Shown here piece by piece: positions 7,957 through 16,481 of a stretch of DNA of 64,000 nt (its first letter is position 1; every line of letters starts with the position of its first letter). Location: assembly GCA_024228935.1 (NCBI GenBank), contig JAAESX010000309.1:124001-188000 (forward strand), in the 5' to 3' direction. The notes below the pieces were generated by a model. The model was given only the letters and a program-made list of their open reading frames with translations. It ran no database searches and had not been told where the DNA came from. This DNA comes from Pseudomonadota bacterium (lineage in GTDB: Bacteria > Myxococcota_A > UBA796 > CAJQPC01). The translations under genes and the position numbers were made by a program.

Positions 7957-9321
7957 TCAGACCTCCATCCGGAAGCGGAAGAGGTCCGGCGGCAGGTCGA
8001 TGCCGTTCTTCAGGAGCTTCTCCGCGAACTTGGGCCGCGTGCCGGTGGCCTTGAAGGTTCCGCGGACGCGGCCTTCGTCGTCGATCGTCTTCTGCTCGAA
8101 CAGGAAGATGTCCTGCGTCGTGACGACGTTGCCCTCCATGCCGATGATCTCGGTCACGGCCGTGATGCGGCGCGAGCCGTCCGGCAGGCGGTCGAGCTGG
8201 ATGATGACGTCCAGGGCCCGAGCGATCATCTCGCGGATCGTCTTGTCGACCAGGTTCGGCATGCCCATCGAGATCATCGTCTCGAAGCGCGAGAGCGCGT
8301 CGCGGGTCGTGTTGGCGTGGACGGTCCCCAGGCTCCCGTCGTGGCCCGTGTTCATGGCCTGGAGCATGTCGATGGCCTCGGCTCCACGAATCTCACCGAG
8401 GATGATTCGGTCAGGACGCATGCGGAGGCAGTTCTTCAGCAGGTCGCGCTGGGTGACCTCGCCCTTGCCTTCGAGGTTCGGCGGGCGCGTCTCGAGGCGG
8501 ACGATGTGGTTCTGCTGGAGCTGGAGCTCGGCGCTGTCCTCGATCGTGATGATCCGCTCGTGGTTCGGGATGAACGAACTGAGGACGTTGAGCAGCGTCG
8601 TCTTTCCGGAGCCGGTACCGCCCGAGATGATGACGTTCAGGTGGCTCTTGATGCAGCCGCGAAGGACCTCGAGGACCGGTCGCGGGCACGAGCCCAGGGC
8701 GACGAGGTCCTCGGCCATGATCGGGACGGTTCCGAACCGACGGATCGACACGCAAGGACCGTCGAGCGCGAGCGGCGGGATGATGGCGTTGAAGCGCGAG
8801 CCGTCCGAGAGCCGGGCATCCACCATCGGGGTGGTCTCGTCGACGCGGCGGCCGACGGCGGAGACGATGCGATCGATGATCTGCATCAGGTGCCGCTCGG
8901 ACTGGAACTTCAGCGGGAAGAGCTGAAGCATGCCCTTCTTCTCGACGAAGACGCGCTCGGGTCCGTTGATCAGGATCTCGCTGATCTCCGGGTCGCGCAG
9001 CAGCGGCTCAAGGGGACCGAGGCCCAGGATGTCGTCGAGGATCTCTTCGACGAGCCGCTCGCGCTCGAGGCGGTTGAGCGGCAGGTTGCGGACCTCGACC
9101 TGCTCGGTGAGCGTGGCGCGGAGTCGGGCGGCGAGCTCCTCGCGCGGGGTCTGGCCGACCTGATCGAAGTCGAGGGACTCGATGAGCTCCTGATGCAGCC
9201 CCTTCTTGATGCGGTCGAACTCTTCGTTGTCCTTCAGCGCGCCTGCACCGCCGGCCGGGGCCGAGGTCTTGAAGCGCTGCTGTGCCCCGCGGACGCGGTC
9301 GATCAGTCTCGAGCTGCCCAT
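7957..9321 (-). CDS. cpaF: CpaF/TadA family pilus assembly ATPase
   Basis: A 454-residue secretion ATPase that powers assembly of Flp pili. An N-terminal domain (about 1-150) precedes the ATPase core: Walker A GGTGSGKT (234-241), Asp box EDSAELQ (about 261), Walker B RIILGEIRG (about 305-313), His box GHDGSLGTVHA (326-336). All key residues are intact. Start ATG has a GGAG Shine-Dalgarno. It lies between cpaE and tadB in the typical order. Confidence 0.96.
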   Translation of the reverse strand: MGSSRLIDRVRGAQQRFKTSAPAGGAGALKDNEEFDRIKKGLHQELIESLDFDQVGQTPREELAARLRATLTEQVEVRNLPLNRLERERLVEEILDDILGLGPLEPLLRDPEISEILINGPERVFVEKKGMLQLFPLKFQSERHLMQIIDRIVSAVGRRVDETTPMVDARLSDGSRFNAIIPPLALDGPCVSIRRFGTVPIMAEDLVALGSCPRPVLEVLRGCIKSHLNVIISGGTGSGKTTLLNVLSSFIPNHERIITIEDSAELQLQQNHIVRLETRPPNLEGKGEVTQRDLLKNCLRMRPDRIILGEIRGAEAIDMLQAMNTGHDGSLGTVHANTTRDALSRFETMISMGMPNLVDKTIREMIARALDVIIQLDRLPDGSRRITAVTEIIGMEGNVVTTQDIFLFEQKTIDDEGRVRGTFKATGTRPKFAEKLLKNGIDLPPDLFRFRMEV

Positions 9322-9334
9322 GTGGTCTCCGGAG

Positions 9335-10525
9335 TCAGTTGAAGAGCCAGTTCAAGGGGGAGGTCTTCTTCTCCACCTCTTCCTGGTCGATGAACTCATC
9401 GTGGTCGGTGATCAGCGTCACCATGTTGCTCAGGTCCCGCGAGGCCGGGCTCTTGCGGCTGACGTCACGGACGAGCCGGCCCTCGTTGACCGCCTGCGTC
9501 ATCGTCTTCCAGTCGTTCTCGACCTTCGCGGCGATCTTGAGGCCGAGGTTCTTCTCGATGTCGGCGATCGAGAGCTGGGACTTCTTGTCGAACCGGGTCA
9601 CGACCAGGCGGATGCGGTCCGCCTCGATGCCGATGCGCTGGAACAGCTGCAGGCGGCGCCAGGCGTTCTTCACGGCCGGCACGTTCGGGTTGGTCACCAG
9701 CAGGATCATGTCGGCGACCGTGATGGTCGTGAGCGTCGCCTCGTCCAGCGCCACGCCGCAGTCGATCAGGCAGTACTGGTAGGACTCGGCGCAGACCTGC
9801 AGGAGCCGCAGGATGGCGTCGCCCTTGACCTCTTCGTGCTCGTCGATCTCGTTGGGCTGCGCCAGCACGTGCACCTTGCTGGGGTGCACCCCGACCGAGC
9901 CGGCCAGGACGCGCTCGTCGAGCCGGTCGAGGTCGCGCAGGACGTCCTCGATCGAGCGGGAAGGGGACAGGTCGAGGAAGCTCGCCACGTCGCCCATCGA
10001 GAAGCACATGTCGGCCACGAGCACCCGGTGGATCGGGCACAGCTCTGCGGCCAGGTTGATGGTCAGGCTGGTGACGCCCGAGCCGCCCTTGGCGCCGCAG
10101 ACGGCGATGACCTCGCCGCGGTCGACGTCTTCCTGGCCGCTGCTGTACACCGCCTCGTGCACGGCCGAGCGCAGCAGCTCGCCGTCCTCGGGCAGCACGA
10201 CGTACTCGCGGTAGCCCGAGCGCATGGCCGCGCGGATCCGGTTCGGATCCGAGGCCGAGCTCAGCGCGACCATCGTCATCGCCGGGTAGTCCTGGTTGAC
10301 CTCGGCTCCGAGGCGGACTGCGTCCTCGAAGTCGTCGTCGAAGCCGACGATGAGTACGTTCGGCTTCGAGCGAGCGATCTCTCCGAACGCCTCGTCGTAC
10401 GCGATGGACTTGACGGGGAGCACGGCTTCGGCGCCGAGGGTCTCCCTCAGCTGCCCCATGCCGGTCTTGCCGACGCCCACGATGAAGACGCTGGCGGATC
10501 CGCGGGATGGCCCAAGACTACGCAA
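9335..10525 (-). CDS. cpaE: CpaE/TadZ-like pilus localisation ATPase
   Basis: A 396-residue protein with an N-terminal receiver-like domain (about 10-125, without a clear phospho-acceptor) and a C-terminal MinD/ParA-type P-loop domain whose deviant Walker A reads KGGSGVTS (146-153). TadZ/CpaE proteins place the Tad machine at the cell pole. The start is probably the TTG at 10525, four bases after the secretin stop with GGAGCG upstream. No ATG is available near the N-terminus. Confidence 0.9.
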   Translation of the reverse strand: MRSLGPSRGSASVFIVGVGKTGMGQLRETLGAEAVLPVKSIAYDEAFGEIARSKPNVLIVGFDDDFEDAVRLGAEVNQDYPAMTMVALSSASDPNRIRAAMRSGYREYVVLPEDGELLRSAVHEAVYSSGQEDVDRGEVIAVCGAKGGSGVTSLTINLAAELCPIHRVLVADMCFSMGDVASFLDLSPSRSIEDVLRDLDRLDERVLAGSVGVHPSKVHVLAQPNEIDEHEEVKGDAILRLLQVCAESYQYCLIDCGVALDEATLTTITVADMILLVTNPNVPAVKNAWRRLQLFQRIGIEADRIRLVVTRFDKKSQLSIADIEKNLGLKIAAKVENDWKTMTQAVNEGRLVRDVSRKSPASRDLSNMVTLITDHDEFIDQEEVEKKTSPLNWLFN

Positions 10526-10528
10526 CGA

Positions 10529-11953
10529 TCAGCGCTCCATCCCGACGTTGCCCGTCGGCTCGGACGAGCGACTGCCCGCGCGGTGGTCCATCCCGAGGAG
10601 GAACAGCTCGAAGTCGTTCGGGTTGTTGTCCTCGGTGGCTCCGGGGGGGAGCGGGACCTCGTCGGCCGCCATGGGGCGGACCAGACGCGGCGTGACGAAG
10701 ATCATCAGCTCGGTCTCGTCGCGGTCGTGCTTCGTGTAGCTGAAGAGCATGCCGATGAGCGGGATCTCCCCCAGCACGGGCACCTCGGCGCGGCTGTAGC
10801 GGGTGGTCTCGCTCAGGAGGCCGGCCATCGCGAACGTCATGCCGTTCGACATGCGCAGGTGGCTGTCCGCCTTGCGCGTGATGAAGCCCGGGATCTCGAT
10901 TCCGGTGATGCGCGTGGCGGTCGCGGAGTCGATCTCGCTGACCTCGACGTACGTGCGCAGGTCGATGACGCCGTCGCCCAGGACGGTCGGCACGAAGACC
11001 AGCTTCACGCCGTACTCCTTGAACTGCAGCGTGATGCGGTTGTTGTTCTGCGAGACGGGAATCGGGATCTCACCGCCCGCCAGGAACTCGGCCTGCTGGC
11101 CGGACAGCGCGACGAGCGTCGGCTCGGCGAGGATCTTGGTCATCGAGTTGTCCTCGAGGACCGACAGGATCGCCGCCATGTTGACGGGGTCGCCCAGGAC
11201 GCCCATCAGCGAGTACGCGCCCGAGCCGGCGGACGCGATGGTTCCGGCGTTCAGGAGCTCGATGGGCTCGGTGCCACCGGTGACGACGTGCGGGTGCTGG
11301 GCGATGCCTCGGTCACCGGTCGTGGCCGGGCTGACCATGTTGGCGCCGGCGACGTCGTTGCCCCAGATGACGTTGAGGCCCATCTCACGGACAGCCGAGC
11401 GGCTGACCTCGGCGAAGACGACCTCGAGCTGGACCTGGTGGTCACCGCGAACGGTCATCAGGTTCACGAAGTCCTCGTCGTAGACCTCGGCGATGGCCGC
11501 GATGCGCTCGAGCGTGAGGAGATCGGGCACGGTGCCCTCGACGACGATGCGGTCCTCGAGGGGGTAGACCCGCGGCGGCGCGCCGTCCGTGACCAGCTCG
11601 GCAGAGTGGCGGATCAGGTCGGACAGGTCGCGGTGGACGGTGAGCTCGAACACCTCGGGGTGCTCGGTGTCGTCGCGGTACCAGACCCACAGGTCGGTGC
11701 TGCCGACAGCCAGCCCCCGGATCGAGAACTGCCCCTCTTCGAGGAGCTTGATCTCCGCCACGTCCGGGTCGGAGATGAGCACGCGCGCGAAAGGACGACT
11801 CGACTTCTGGATCGAGCTCTGCCCGACCTCGACGTCGAGCCATTGCGTGCGCGGTACGTCCTGTGCGTGCGCCTCGGATGGCGCGAAGACCGCGCTCCCG
11901 AGTGCGACGCCGAACGTCAACAGGCCAGCGAGTACCGGCTTCCAGATCTGCAT
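10529..11953 (-). CDS. cpaC: CpaC/RcpA family secretin
   Basis: A 474-residue outer-membrane secretin that forms the pilus exit pore. A signal peptide ending SEAHA is followed by the pilus-biogenesis N domain (WLDVEVGQSSIQKSSRPFAR), a BON/N1-like region, then the secretin core with ILAEPTLVALSGQQAEFLAGG and the C-terminal VPVLGEIPLIGMLF motif. A GAGGGAAGGGC Shine-Dalgarno precedes the ATG. The tail of about 40 residues is Pro/Asp-rich and may contact the outer membrane or a pilotin. Confidence 0.95.
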   Translation of the reverse strand: MQIWKPVLAGLLTFGVALGSAVFAPSEAHAQDVPRTQWLDVEVGQSSIQKSSRPFARVLISDPDVAEIKLLEEGQFSIRGLAVGSTDLWVWYRDDTEHPEVFELTVHRDLSDLIRHSAELVTDGAPPRVYPLEDRIVVEGTVPDLLTLERIAAIAEVYDEDFVNLMTVRGDHQVQLEVVFAEVSRSAVREMGLNVIWGNDVAGANMVSPATTGDRGIAQHPHVVTGGTEPIELLNAGTIASAGSGAYSLMGVLGDPVNMAAILSVLEDNSMTKILAEPTLVALSGQQAEFLAGGEIPIPVSQNNNRITLQFKEYGVKLVFVPTVLGDGVIDLRTYVEVSEIDSATATRITGIEIPGFITRKADSHLRMSNGMTFAMAGLLSETTRYSRAEVPVLGEIPLIGMLFSYTKHDRDETELMIFVTPRLVRPMAADEVPLPPGATEDNNPNDFELFLLGMDHRAGSRSSEPTGNVGMER

Positions 11954-11982
11954 GCCCTTCCCTCTTGTCCTGACGACTGCGC

Positions 11983-12951
11983 CTAGCGGCGCTTCTTCTT
12001 GTTGTTCGACTCTTCGCGGGTGCCATCCGCGTTGAACTCGACCTCGATCGTGTCTCCACCGGAGACGACCTCGGCCTTCGGTCCTTCCTTGGGACCGGTG
12101 GTGCGCTTGACCGCCATCGTCGTCAGAGGGGCGTCCTCTTTCGGGGCGAGACCGACCAGCGCGTCGACCTTGGCGCCGTGCGTCTCGACCTGCGTGATGT
12201 CGATGTCGGCGCGCAGCGCGAGGACGATGTCGCCCTTCGCCGAGGCGAGCGAGATCTGCTCGGCTTCCTCGAGGGTGACCTCGAGCGTGATGGTGCGCTT
12301 GCCCTTGGTGGACGTCGACTTCTTCTTCTTGGTCGTCGTCTTGCCCTTGCTGTCGGTCGTCGTCTCGCTGCCGGCACCACCGAGCGTGTCGCCGACCGCC
12401 AGGACCTTGATCTCCTGCAGCAGCGTCTTCGAGATGGCGCGCGTGCCGGCGGCGTCCCGATCGTCGGGCTTGATGACGACGATGACGTCGACGTAGTTCA
12501 GCGGGTTCACGAACCCGGCGACCGCTTCCTCGGCCTTCACCGCGATCGAGATCGCGCGCTTGCCGGGGGTGATCACGGCGTTGAGGCCGATGCCGGCCTC
12601 GCGACGGGCCAGGCGCTCACTTCGGACGATCTCGCTGGCGAGGATGCGCTCCTTCGGAGTCCGGCCGACCGTCTGGTCGATCGACGTGAAGACGACGTCG
12701 GCCGGGACCATCTCCGGGGCGAGCGCGCGCACGGCGACGTCTCCCTCCTGGATGGGCAGGCCCATGTACAGGTTGCGGGTGGCGACGACGACGTCGATGG
12801 TCTCGCTCGGCTGGCGCGCCTGTTCGACCTGCTTCTGCGCACGCTTCAGCAGGTTGACGACGAGCACGGCCGCCAGAACGGCGGCCACGAGGGACACGCC
12901 CAGGAAGAGGTAGGCCTTGGAGCGGCCTCCAGTCTGCGCACGTGGTTGCAT
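11983..12951 (-). CDS. cpaB: CpaB/RcpC family pilus assembly protein
   Basis: A 322-residue periplasmic protein with one N-terminal membrane helix (about 14-34), an SAF-like domain (LYMGLPIQEGDVAVRAL onward) and the RcpC domain. An unusual Ser/Thr/Lys-rich insert (KTTTKKKKSTSTKGKR) splits the RcpC part, and the C-terminus is basic. CpaB stabilises the secretin gate. The ATG at 12951 has GAGAGG five bases upstream; the longer open frame above it lacks a ribosome site and covers the hairpins downstream of flp. Confidence 0.92.
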   Translation of the reverse strand: MQPRAQTGGRSKAYLFLGVSLVAAVLAAVLVVNLLKRAQKQVEQARQPSETIDVVVATRNLYMGLPIQEGDVAVRALAPEMVPADVVFTSIDQTVGRTPKERILASEIVRSERLARREAGIGLNAVITPGKRAISIAVKAEEAVAGFVNPLNYVDVIVVIKPDDRDAAGTRAISKTLLQEIKVLAVGDTLGGAGSETTTDSKGKTTTKKKKSTSTKGKRTITLEVTLEEAEQISLASAKGDIVLALRADIDITQVETHGAKVDALVGLAPKEDAPLTTMAVKRTTGPKEGPKAEVVSGGDTIEVEFNADGTREESNNKKKRR

Positions 12952-13076
12952 CGAGCCTCTCGGAGCAGGTGCTGAAGTATACGACCTCAGCGGTTTCGAG
13001 GTCTGGTCGGCCCCGCCGTGAGATGCGATTTCGTCAGGAACCGCGGGGGGTTGGCAGGGCGGTGGACAGAGCACGA

Positions 13077-13141
13077 GCGGGCCGGATTCCGGTCTCCCGG
13101 AGTCCAGCCCGCTGTGGGTTGGTTCGTGGGGCCGAAGCCCC
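13077..13141 (-). other. Two RNA hairpins between flp and cpaB
   Basis: Read on the minus strand just after the pilin stop, the first hairpin (13128-13141) is GGGGC, a TTCG tetraloop, then GCCCC. The second (13077-13112) has a 10-bp outer stem containing one G-U pair, a 2x2 internal loop, and a CCGG/CCGG inner stem closed by a GAGA tetraloop. Neither is followed by a U tract. Inference: they stabilise the pilin mRNA end or attenuate transcription, so that pilin is made in excess of the machinery. Confidence 0.7.
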
Positions 13142-13156
13142 GCTCACCTGCTGATG

Positions 13157-13327
13157 CTAGTTGTCGACGGCGTTGTCGACCGTGCTCGCGACGGTGCTGA
13201 AGAGCGTGTCGAGCGAGGTACCGAGGGCCGTGAGGGCTGCGATGATGGCGACAGCGACGAGACCGGCGATGAGACCGTACTCGATGGCGGTGGCTCCGGA
13301 CTCGTCGTTGATGAAGTTCTTGATCAT
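13157..13327 (-). CDS. flp: Flp-type major pilin
   Basis: A 56-residue pilin. The sequence starts MIKNFINDESGATAIEYGL and continues with a hydrophobic helix (residues 19-34) and a polar C-terminus ending DNAVDN. It has the class hallmark: a short basic leader, Gly-Ala cleavage position, then Glu at +5 and Tyr at +6 of the mature pilin (GATAIEY). No prepilin peptidase (TadV/CpaA) gene is visible in the window. A GGAGAGACACC Shine-Dalgarno precedes the ATG. It is the first gene of the Tad operon, separated from cpaB by 205 bp with strong hairpins. Confidence 0.95.
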   Translation of the reverse strand: MIKNFINDESGATAIEYGLIAGLVAVAIIAALTALGTSLDTLFSTVASTVDNAVDN

Positions 13328-13411
13328 GGTGTCTCTCCGATGTGATGGGTCGCGGCCTCGAACACCCCCGCAGGTGCTTGTTGGTCGCCGTGGGTGCCTC
13401 CCACGTCCATG

Positions 13412-13469
13412 ACTTTAAGCAGTCACTTGGTGACCGCGCAAGAGATCCAGTGACATCTGGTGACGTCTG
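13412..13469 (-). promoter_or_regulatory. Candidate flp promoter with operator-like repeats
   Basis: On the minus strand a TTGCGC -35 box (13436-13441) and a TAAAGT -10 box (13412-13417) are 18 bp apart. The spacer holds an inverted repeat, GTCAC-TTG-GTGAC (13422-13434). Immediately upstream are two tandem 10-bp copies, GTGACATCTG and GTGACGTCTG (13450-13469), one helical turn apart. The repeated GTGAC core suggests one regulator binding several sites. Predicted by eye only. Confidence 0.45.
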
Positions 13470-13485
13470 AAATAGGTGTGTAAGA

Positions 13486-14580
13486 CTACTTTTCGGAAAA
13501 CGTCAGCAATTCCGATAGCGCCGTCTCGGTGACAAATCGAGACAACTCGACCTCAAGTCGATCCTTTCGCCACTGTGCGAGAGGCAACTGAGGGGGCGAG
13601 CCCGCCCGAATGGCCTGGATCACTGCGCGGATCGCCGTCGGGGGGAGCGTCAGGCGTGCCGCGATGCCTTCCTCGACCTCGAAGCGGGCCGCGAAGGACT
13701 CGAGAGCCGCGGTCGCTGCGGCCTCCTTTGCGTGCTCCTCGTAGGGCCACCGATCTCCCGATGGGCCGGCCAACAGCGGAAGGAGCGCTGCGCCGTGCTG
13801 CTTCGCCAGGCGCTTCGGGAAGCGACGGTTGGCGCGCATCTGCTCGATCGAGTTCGGACGGCGGCGCGCCAGGTCGATCAAGCTCGCGTCGTTCGCCATC
13901 TGGTACGACGGCTGGTCGAGCGCTCGGGCGGTGCGCTCCCTCCACGTCGCCAGGCGGACCAGCGTGGCCCGGTCCGAGGGACTCAGGACCCGGAAGGCCC
14001 GGATGCGCTGCCAGGCATCCTCTGGGCGCGCGGGCGTCAGGACCTCGGCGGTGCAGGCCGTCACCGCGTCGCTGAAGCGGTCGGGGATCCGCTCGCCGAG
14101 CGCAGCGACGAGCTCGTGCAGGTGGAGGACGTCCTCGCGCGCGTACGCGAGCTGTGAGGTGGCCAGGGGTCGACGGGCCCAGTCCGAGAGCGTGCTCCCG
14201 CCTGGCATCGGTCGGTCCAGGACGTCGCGGCACAGGTCGCCGAGTGAGCGCGGGTACCCCAGGCCGGCGAAGCCCGCGAGCACCTGCGTGTCCGTGACGT
14301 GGCCGGGCTCGAGGCCGTACCGTCGCAGGATGGCCAGGTCCTGGGCTGGCGCGTGCGCGATCAAGGGCCGATGGGAGAGCGCCGCTGCGATCCGGCGGGG
14401 ATCGACGCTCCGGGCGTCGAGGACGTGGGCCGGGCCGCCCTCGCCGCGGACCTGGACCAGCATCAGGCGCGGGTGGAAGCGGTGCTCGGAGTGGAACTCG
14501 GTGTCGAGCGCCACCGGGTCCGCCAGCGCGCCGAGGATCTCGTCCGCGGCGGTGTCGTCGTCGATCAGTGGGGTGGTCAT
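13486..14580 (-). CDS. rnd: Ribonuclease D
   Basis: A 364-residue 3'-5' exoribonuclease, close to the E. coli enzyme in length (375). The DEDD exonuclease domain shows D26 and E28 in LDTEFHSE, D81 in APAQDL, and Tyr/Asp in LAYARED (146/150). The HRDC domain follows at about 205-285 (RALDQPSYQMANDASL, then MRANRRFPKRL), with a C-terminal domain after it. It trims tRNA and other stable RNAs. The ATG at 14580 is chosen because the domain starts there; the open frame upstream runs through the divergent lipoprotein gene. Divergent from the gene at 14614 with only 33 bp between. Confidence 0.93.
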   Translation of the reverse strand: MTTPLIDDDTAADEILGALADPVALDTEFHSEHRFHPRLMLVQVRGEGGPAHVLDARSVDPRRIAAALSHRPLIAHAPAQDLAILRRYGLEPGHVTDTQVLAGFAGLGYPRSLGDLCRDVLDRPMPGGSTLSDWARRPLATSQLAYAREDVLHLHELVAALGERIPDRFSDAVTACTAEVLTPARPEDAWQRIRAFRVLSPSDRATLVRLATWRERTARALDQPSYQMANDASLIDLARRRPNSIEQMRANRRFPKRLAKQHGAALLPLLAGPSGDRWPYEEHAKEAAATAALESFAARFEVEEGIAARLTLPPTAIRAVIQAIRAGSPPQLPLAQWRKDRLEVELSRFVTETALSELLTFSEK

Positions 14581-14613
14581 CGGTTGGCGCAGCCTACGTG
14601 ATAGGTGCGGGCG

Positions 14614-15585
14614 ATGTGGTTGACCCTCCTGGCGTGTCGAGCCGAGCCCCCGAAGCCGCCCGTACTCGGCGACCCGATCGCGCTGAGCGATGACGCCGAT
14701 GCGGTCGCGGCGGTGGACTTCGACGGCGACGGGCTCGACGAGCTGGTGTTCGTGACCGGGACCGAGCTGCGCTGGGCGGGAGGCGTGTACGAGCTGGGCG
14801 GGGGCTTCCAGGGCTCGGCCCGCGGCGACGTCGACGGCGACGGCGACGAGGATCTCATCGTCGGCAGTGGGATGAACCGCGCGGCGATGAAGGCGCCCTC
14901 GCGGGTCTGGCGCTTCGACGCGGACGGCGCCGAGCTGCTGTTCGAGCGGAGCGGCGAGCGGAACCAGGTGCCGGAGGTCCGGGTCGTGGACGGCCGCATC
15001 TGGATCGGCCTCTACGCGGCGGGGAAGGAGGTCGAGTCCGGCTGGCTCGACGGCGACGTCTTCACGAAGAAGGCGTCGGGCGCGCTCGCCACCCGGAGCC
15101 TGCCCGTCGGGGACGACACCGTGTACGCGCGGGTCTATGGCGACACCCCCAAGAGCGACGGTGACGTGCGGCTCGCTTCGGGCCGGATCCTCCCCAGCTT
15201 CCGAGGAGCCCGCAGCCTGGCGCTCGCGGACCTCGATGGCGACGGACACGACGACCTGCTGGTCGGCGACGGCTGGCACTACGCCTACGGCCAGTCGGCG
15301 CTGGGACGCGTCGCGCTCCTGCGCGGGCCCGACTTCACCGAGTCCCGGGCCATCGCGCATCTCCCGAACGACTACTCGGCGCGCGAACTCCAGGTCTTCG
15401 GCAACGGGTGGGTGCTCGTGACGGGCAGCTCGCACGTCCACGTGCTCGCACGCGACGCCCTGGGCTGGGCAGACCTGGTGGTCGGACCGGTCAGCGAGGT
15501 GGGCAACGCGGTCCCGGTGACCACGCCGGATGGCGCAGCGGTCCTCATCTCGGGCCAGCCGGCGACCCTCGTGACGGTGAACTGA
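14614..15585 (+). CDS. FG-GAP/VCBS-repeat lipoprotein
   Basis: A 323-residue lipoprotein beginning MWLTLLAC, lipobox Cys at residue 8, with an AGGTG Shine-Dalgarno. At least three calcium-binding FG-GAP/VCBS repeats are visible: DFDGDGLDELVF, DVDGDGDEDLIVG and DLDGDGHDDLLVG. This suggests an incomplete beta-propeller exposed in the periplasm or on the surface. A GTG nine bases upstream is an alternative start but is less well placed to the ribosome site. The stop shares a base with the next start (TGATG), so it heads the UbiA-PPDK-DUF3419-RND cassette. Its role there is unknown. Confidence 0.85.
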   Translation: MWLTLLACRAEPPKPPVLGDPIALSDDADAVAAVDFDGDGLDELVFVTGTELRWAGGVYELGGGFQGSARGDVDGDGDEDLIVGSGMNRAAMKAPSRVWRFDADGAELLFERSGERNQVPEVRVVDGRIWIGLYAAGKEVESGWLDGDVFTKKASGALATRSLPVGDDTVYARVYGDTPKSDGDVRLASGRILPSFRGARSLALADLDGDGHDDLLVGDGWHYAYGQSALGRVALLRGPDFTESRAIAHLPNDYSARELQVFGNGWVLVTGSSHVHVLARDALGWADLVVGPVSEVGNAVPVTTPDGAAVLISGQPATLVTVN

Positions 15586-16481
15586 TGGCGCTCTCGAAGC
15601 TCCCCGCGTACGTCGTCGAGCGCTTCCCGCCGGTGGCCTACGGTCTGCTCGTCGGGCTGTTCTTCGGCAGCTCGGTGCTGGTGGCGCACGCGCTCGGCGG
15701 TGGAGAGTGGACGGGCTGGGCTGGCGCCGCGGTGGTGCTCGCCGTCTTCTTCCACCTGCGGGTCTTCGACGAGCACAAGGACTTCGACTCGGACGTCGCG
15801 GCGTACCCCGAGCGGGTCCTGTCCCGCGGCGACGTCACGCTCAAGGACCTGAAGATCGCTGGCGGCGTCGCCATCGCGACCGAGATCGGCGTCGCGGGCT
15901 TCCTGGGTCCCAAGGTCGCCATCGCGTGGGGCGCGACGTTCGTCTTCACGCTCCTGATGGCCAAGGAGTTCTTCGTCGGTCAGTGGCTGAGCAAGCGCCT
16001 GGTGCTCTACGCCATCACCCACAACCCGGTCGTCGCGGGGCTCGCCATCGTGGGCTGGGCCTGTACGGACGCGGCCTGGCACCCGGCGTTCCTGGCGTAC
16101 GTGGCGATGGTCTCCCTCGGCTCGCTCGGCTTCGAGGTGGGCCGGAAGTTCCGCATGCCCGGCGAGGAGATCCCGGGCGTGGACTCCTACACCTCGGTGC
16201 TGGGACGCAAGAAGGCGCTCCTTCTACTGTGGGCCTCGATGGTGGGGGCGGTCACCTCGTTCGCCGTCCTCCTGCGCTTCCTCGACGAAGGCTTCCTCGC
16301 GCGCAACTGGCCCGAGGTCATGCCGCTCGACGGGATGGGCTCGGTCATGGTGATGCTCCTGGCCATCTCGCCCGCCATCCTCATGGTCCACAAGGAGGCG
16401 GGCGCCAAGAAGGTCGAGACGGCCTCGACGCTGGTGCTCCTTCTCTGCATGCTCCTGTCGGGAGCGTTCGCATGGCCTTGA
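15585..16481 (+). CDS. UbiA-family membrane prenyltransferase-like protein
   Basis: A 298-residue membrane protein with about eight helices. The segment RVFDEHKDFDSDVAAYPERV (about 59-78) matches the first Asp-rich Mg-diphosphate site of UbiA prenyltransferases (DxxxDxxxD, then P-x-R). A second Asp/Glu-containing loop, FRMPGEEIPGVDSYTSVLG, is at about 188-206, where UbiA proteins have their second Asp motif. UbiA enzymes move prenyl or other lipid-diphosphate chains onto acceptors. The start is fixed by the TGATG junction with the lipoprotein gene. Donor and acceptor cannot be told; the coupled downstream genes suggest a lipid product. Confidence 0.75.
   Translation: MALSKLPAYVVERFPPVAYGLLVGLFFGSSVLVAHALGGGEWTGWAGAAVVLAVFFHLRVFDEHKDFDSDVAAYPERVLSRGDVTLKDLKIAGGVAIATEIGVAGFLGPKVAIAWGATFVFTLLMAKEFFVGQWLSKRLVLYAITHNPVVAGLAIVGWACTDAAWHPAFLAYVAMVSLGSLGFEVGRKFRMPGEEIPGVDSYTSVLGRKKALLLLWASMVGAVTSFAVLLRFLDEGFLARNWPEVMPLDGMGSVMVMLLAISPAILMVHKEAGAKKVETASTLVLLLCMLLSGAFAWP

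Noticed and set aside
9206..11986. Long plus-strand open frame of 926 codons across the Tad genes
   Set aside because: It is antisense to cpaE and cpaC, has low-complexity composition, and arises from the GC-rich codon bias of the real genes on the minus strand.
13432..13448. Sigma-54 promoter upstream of flp (TGGATCTCTTGC)
   Set aside because: The GG to GC distance is three bases too short for a -24/-12 element.
14605..14613. GTG start nine bases upstream of the FG-GAP lipoprotein ATG
   Set aside because: It overlaps the AGGTG ribosome site; the ATG gives correct spacing.
13486..15441. Extended 651-codon version of rnd
   Set aside because: The extra N-terminal part runs antisense through the FG-GAP lipoprotein gene; the RNase D domain begins at 14580.
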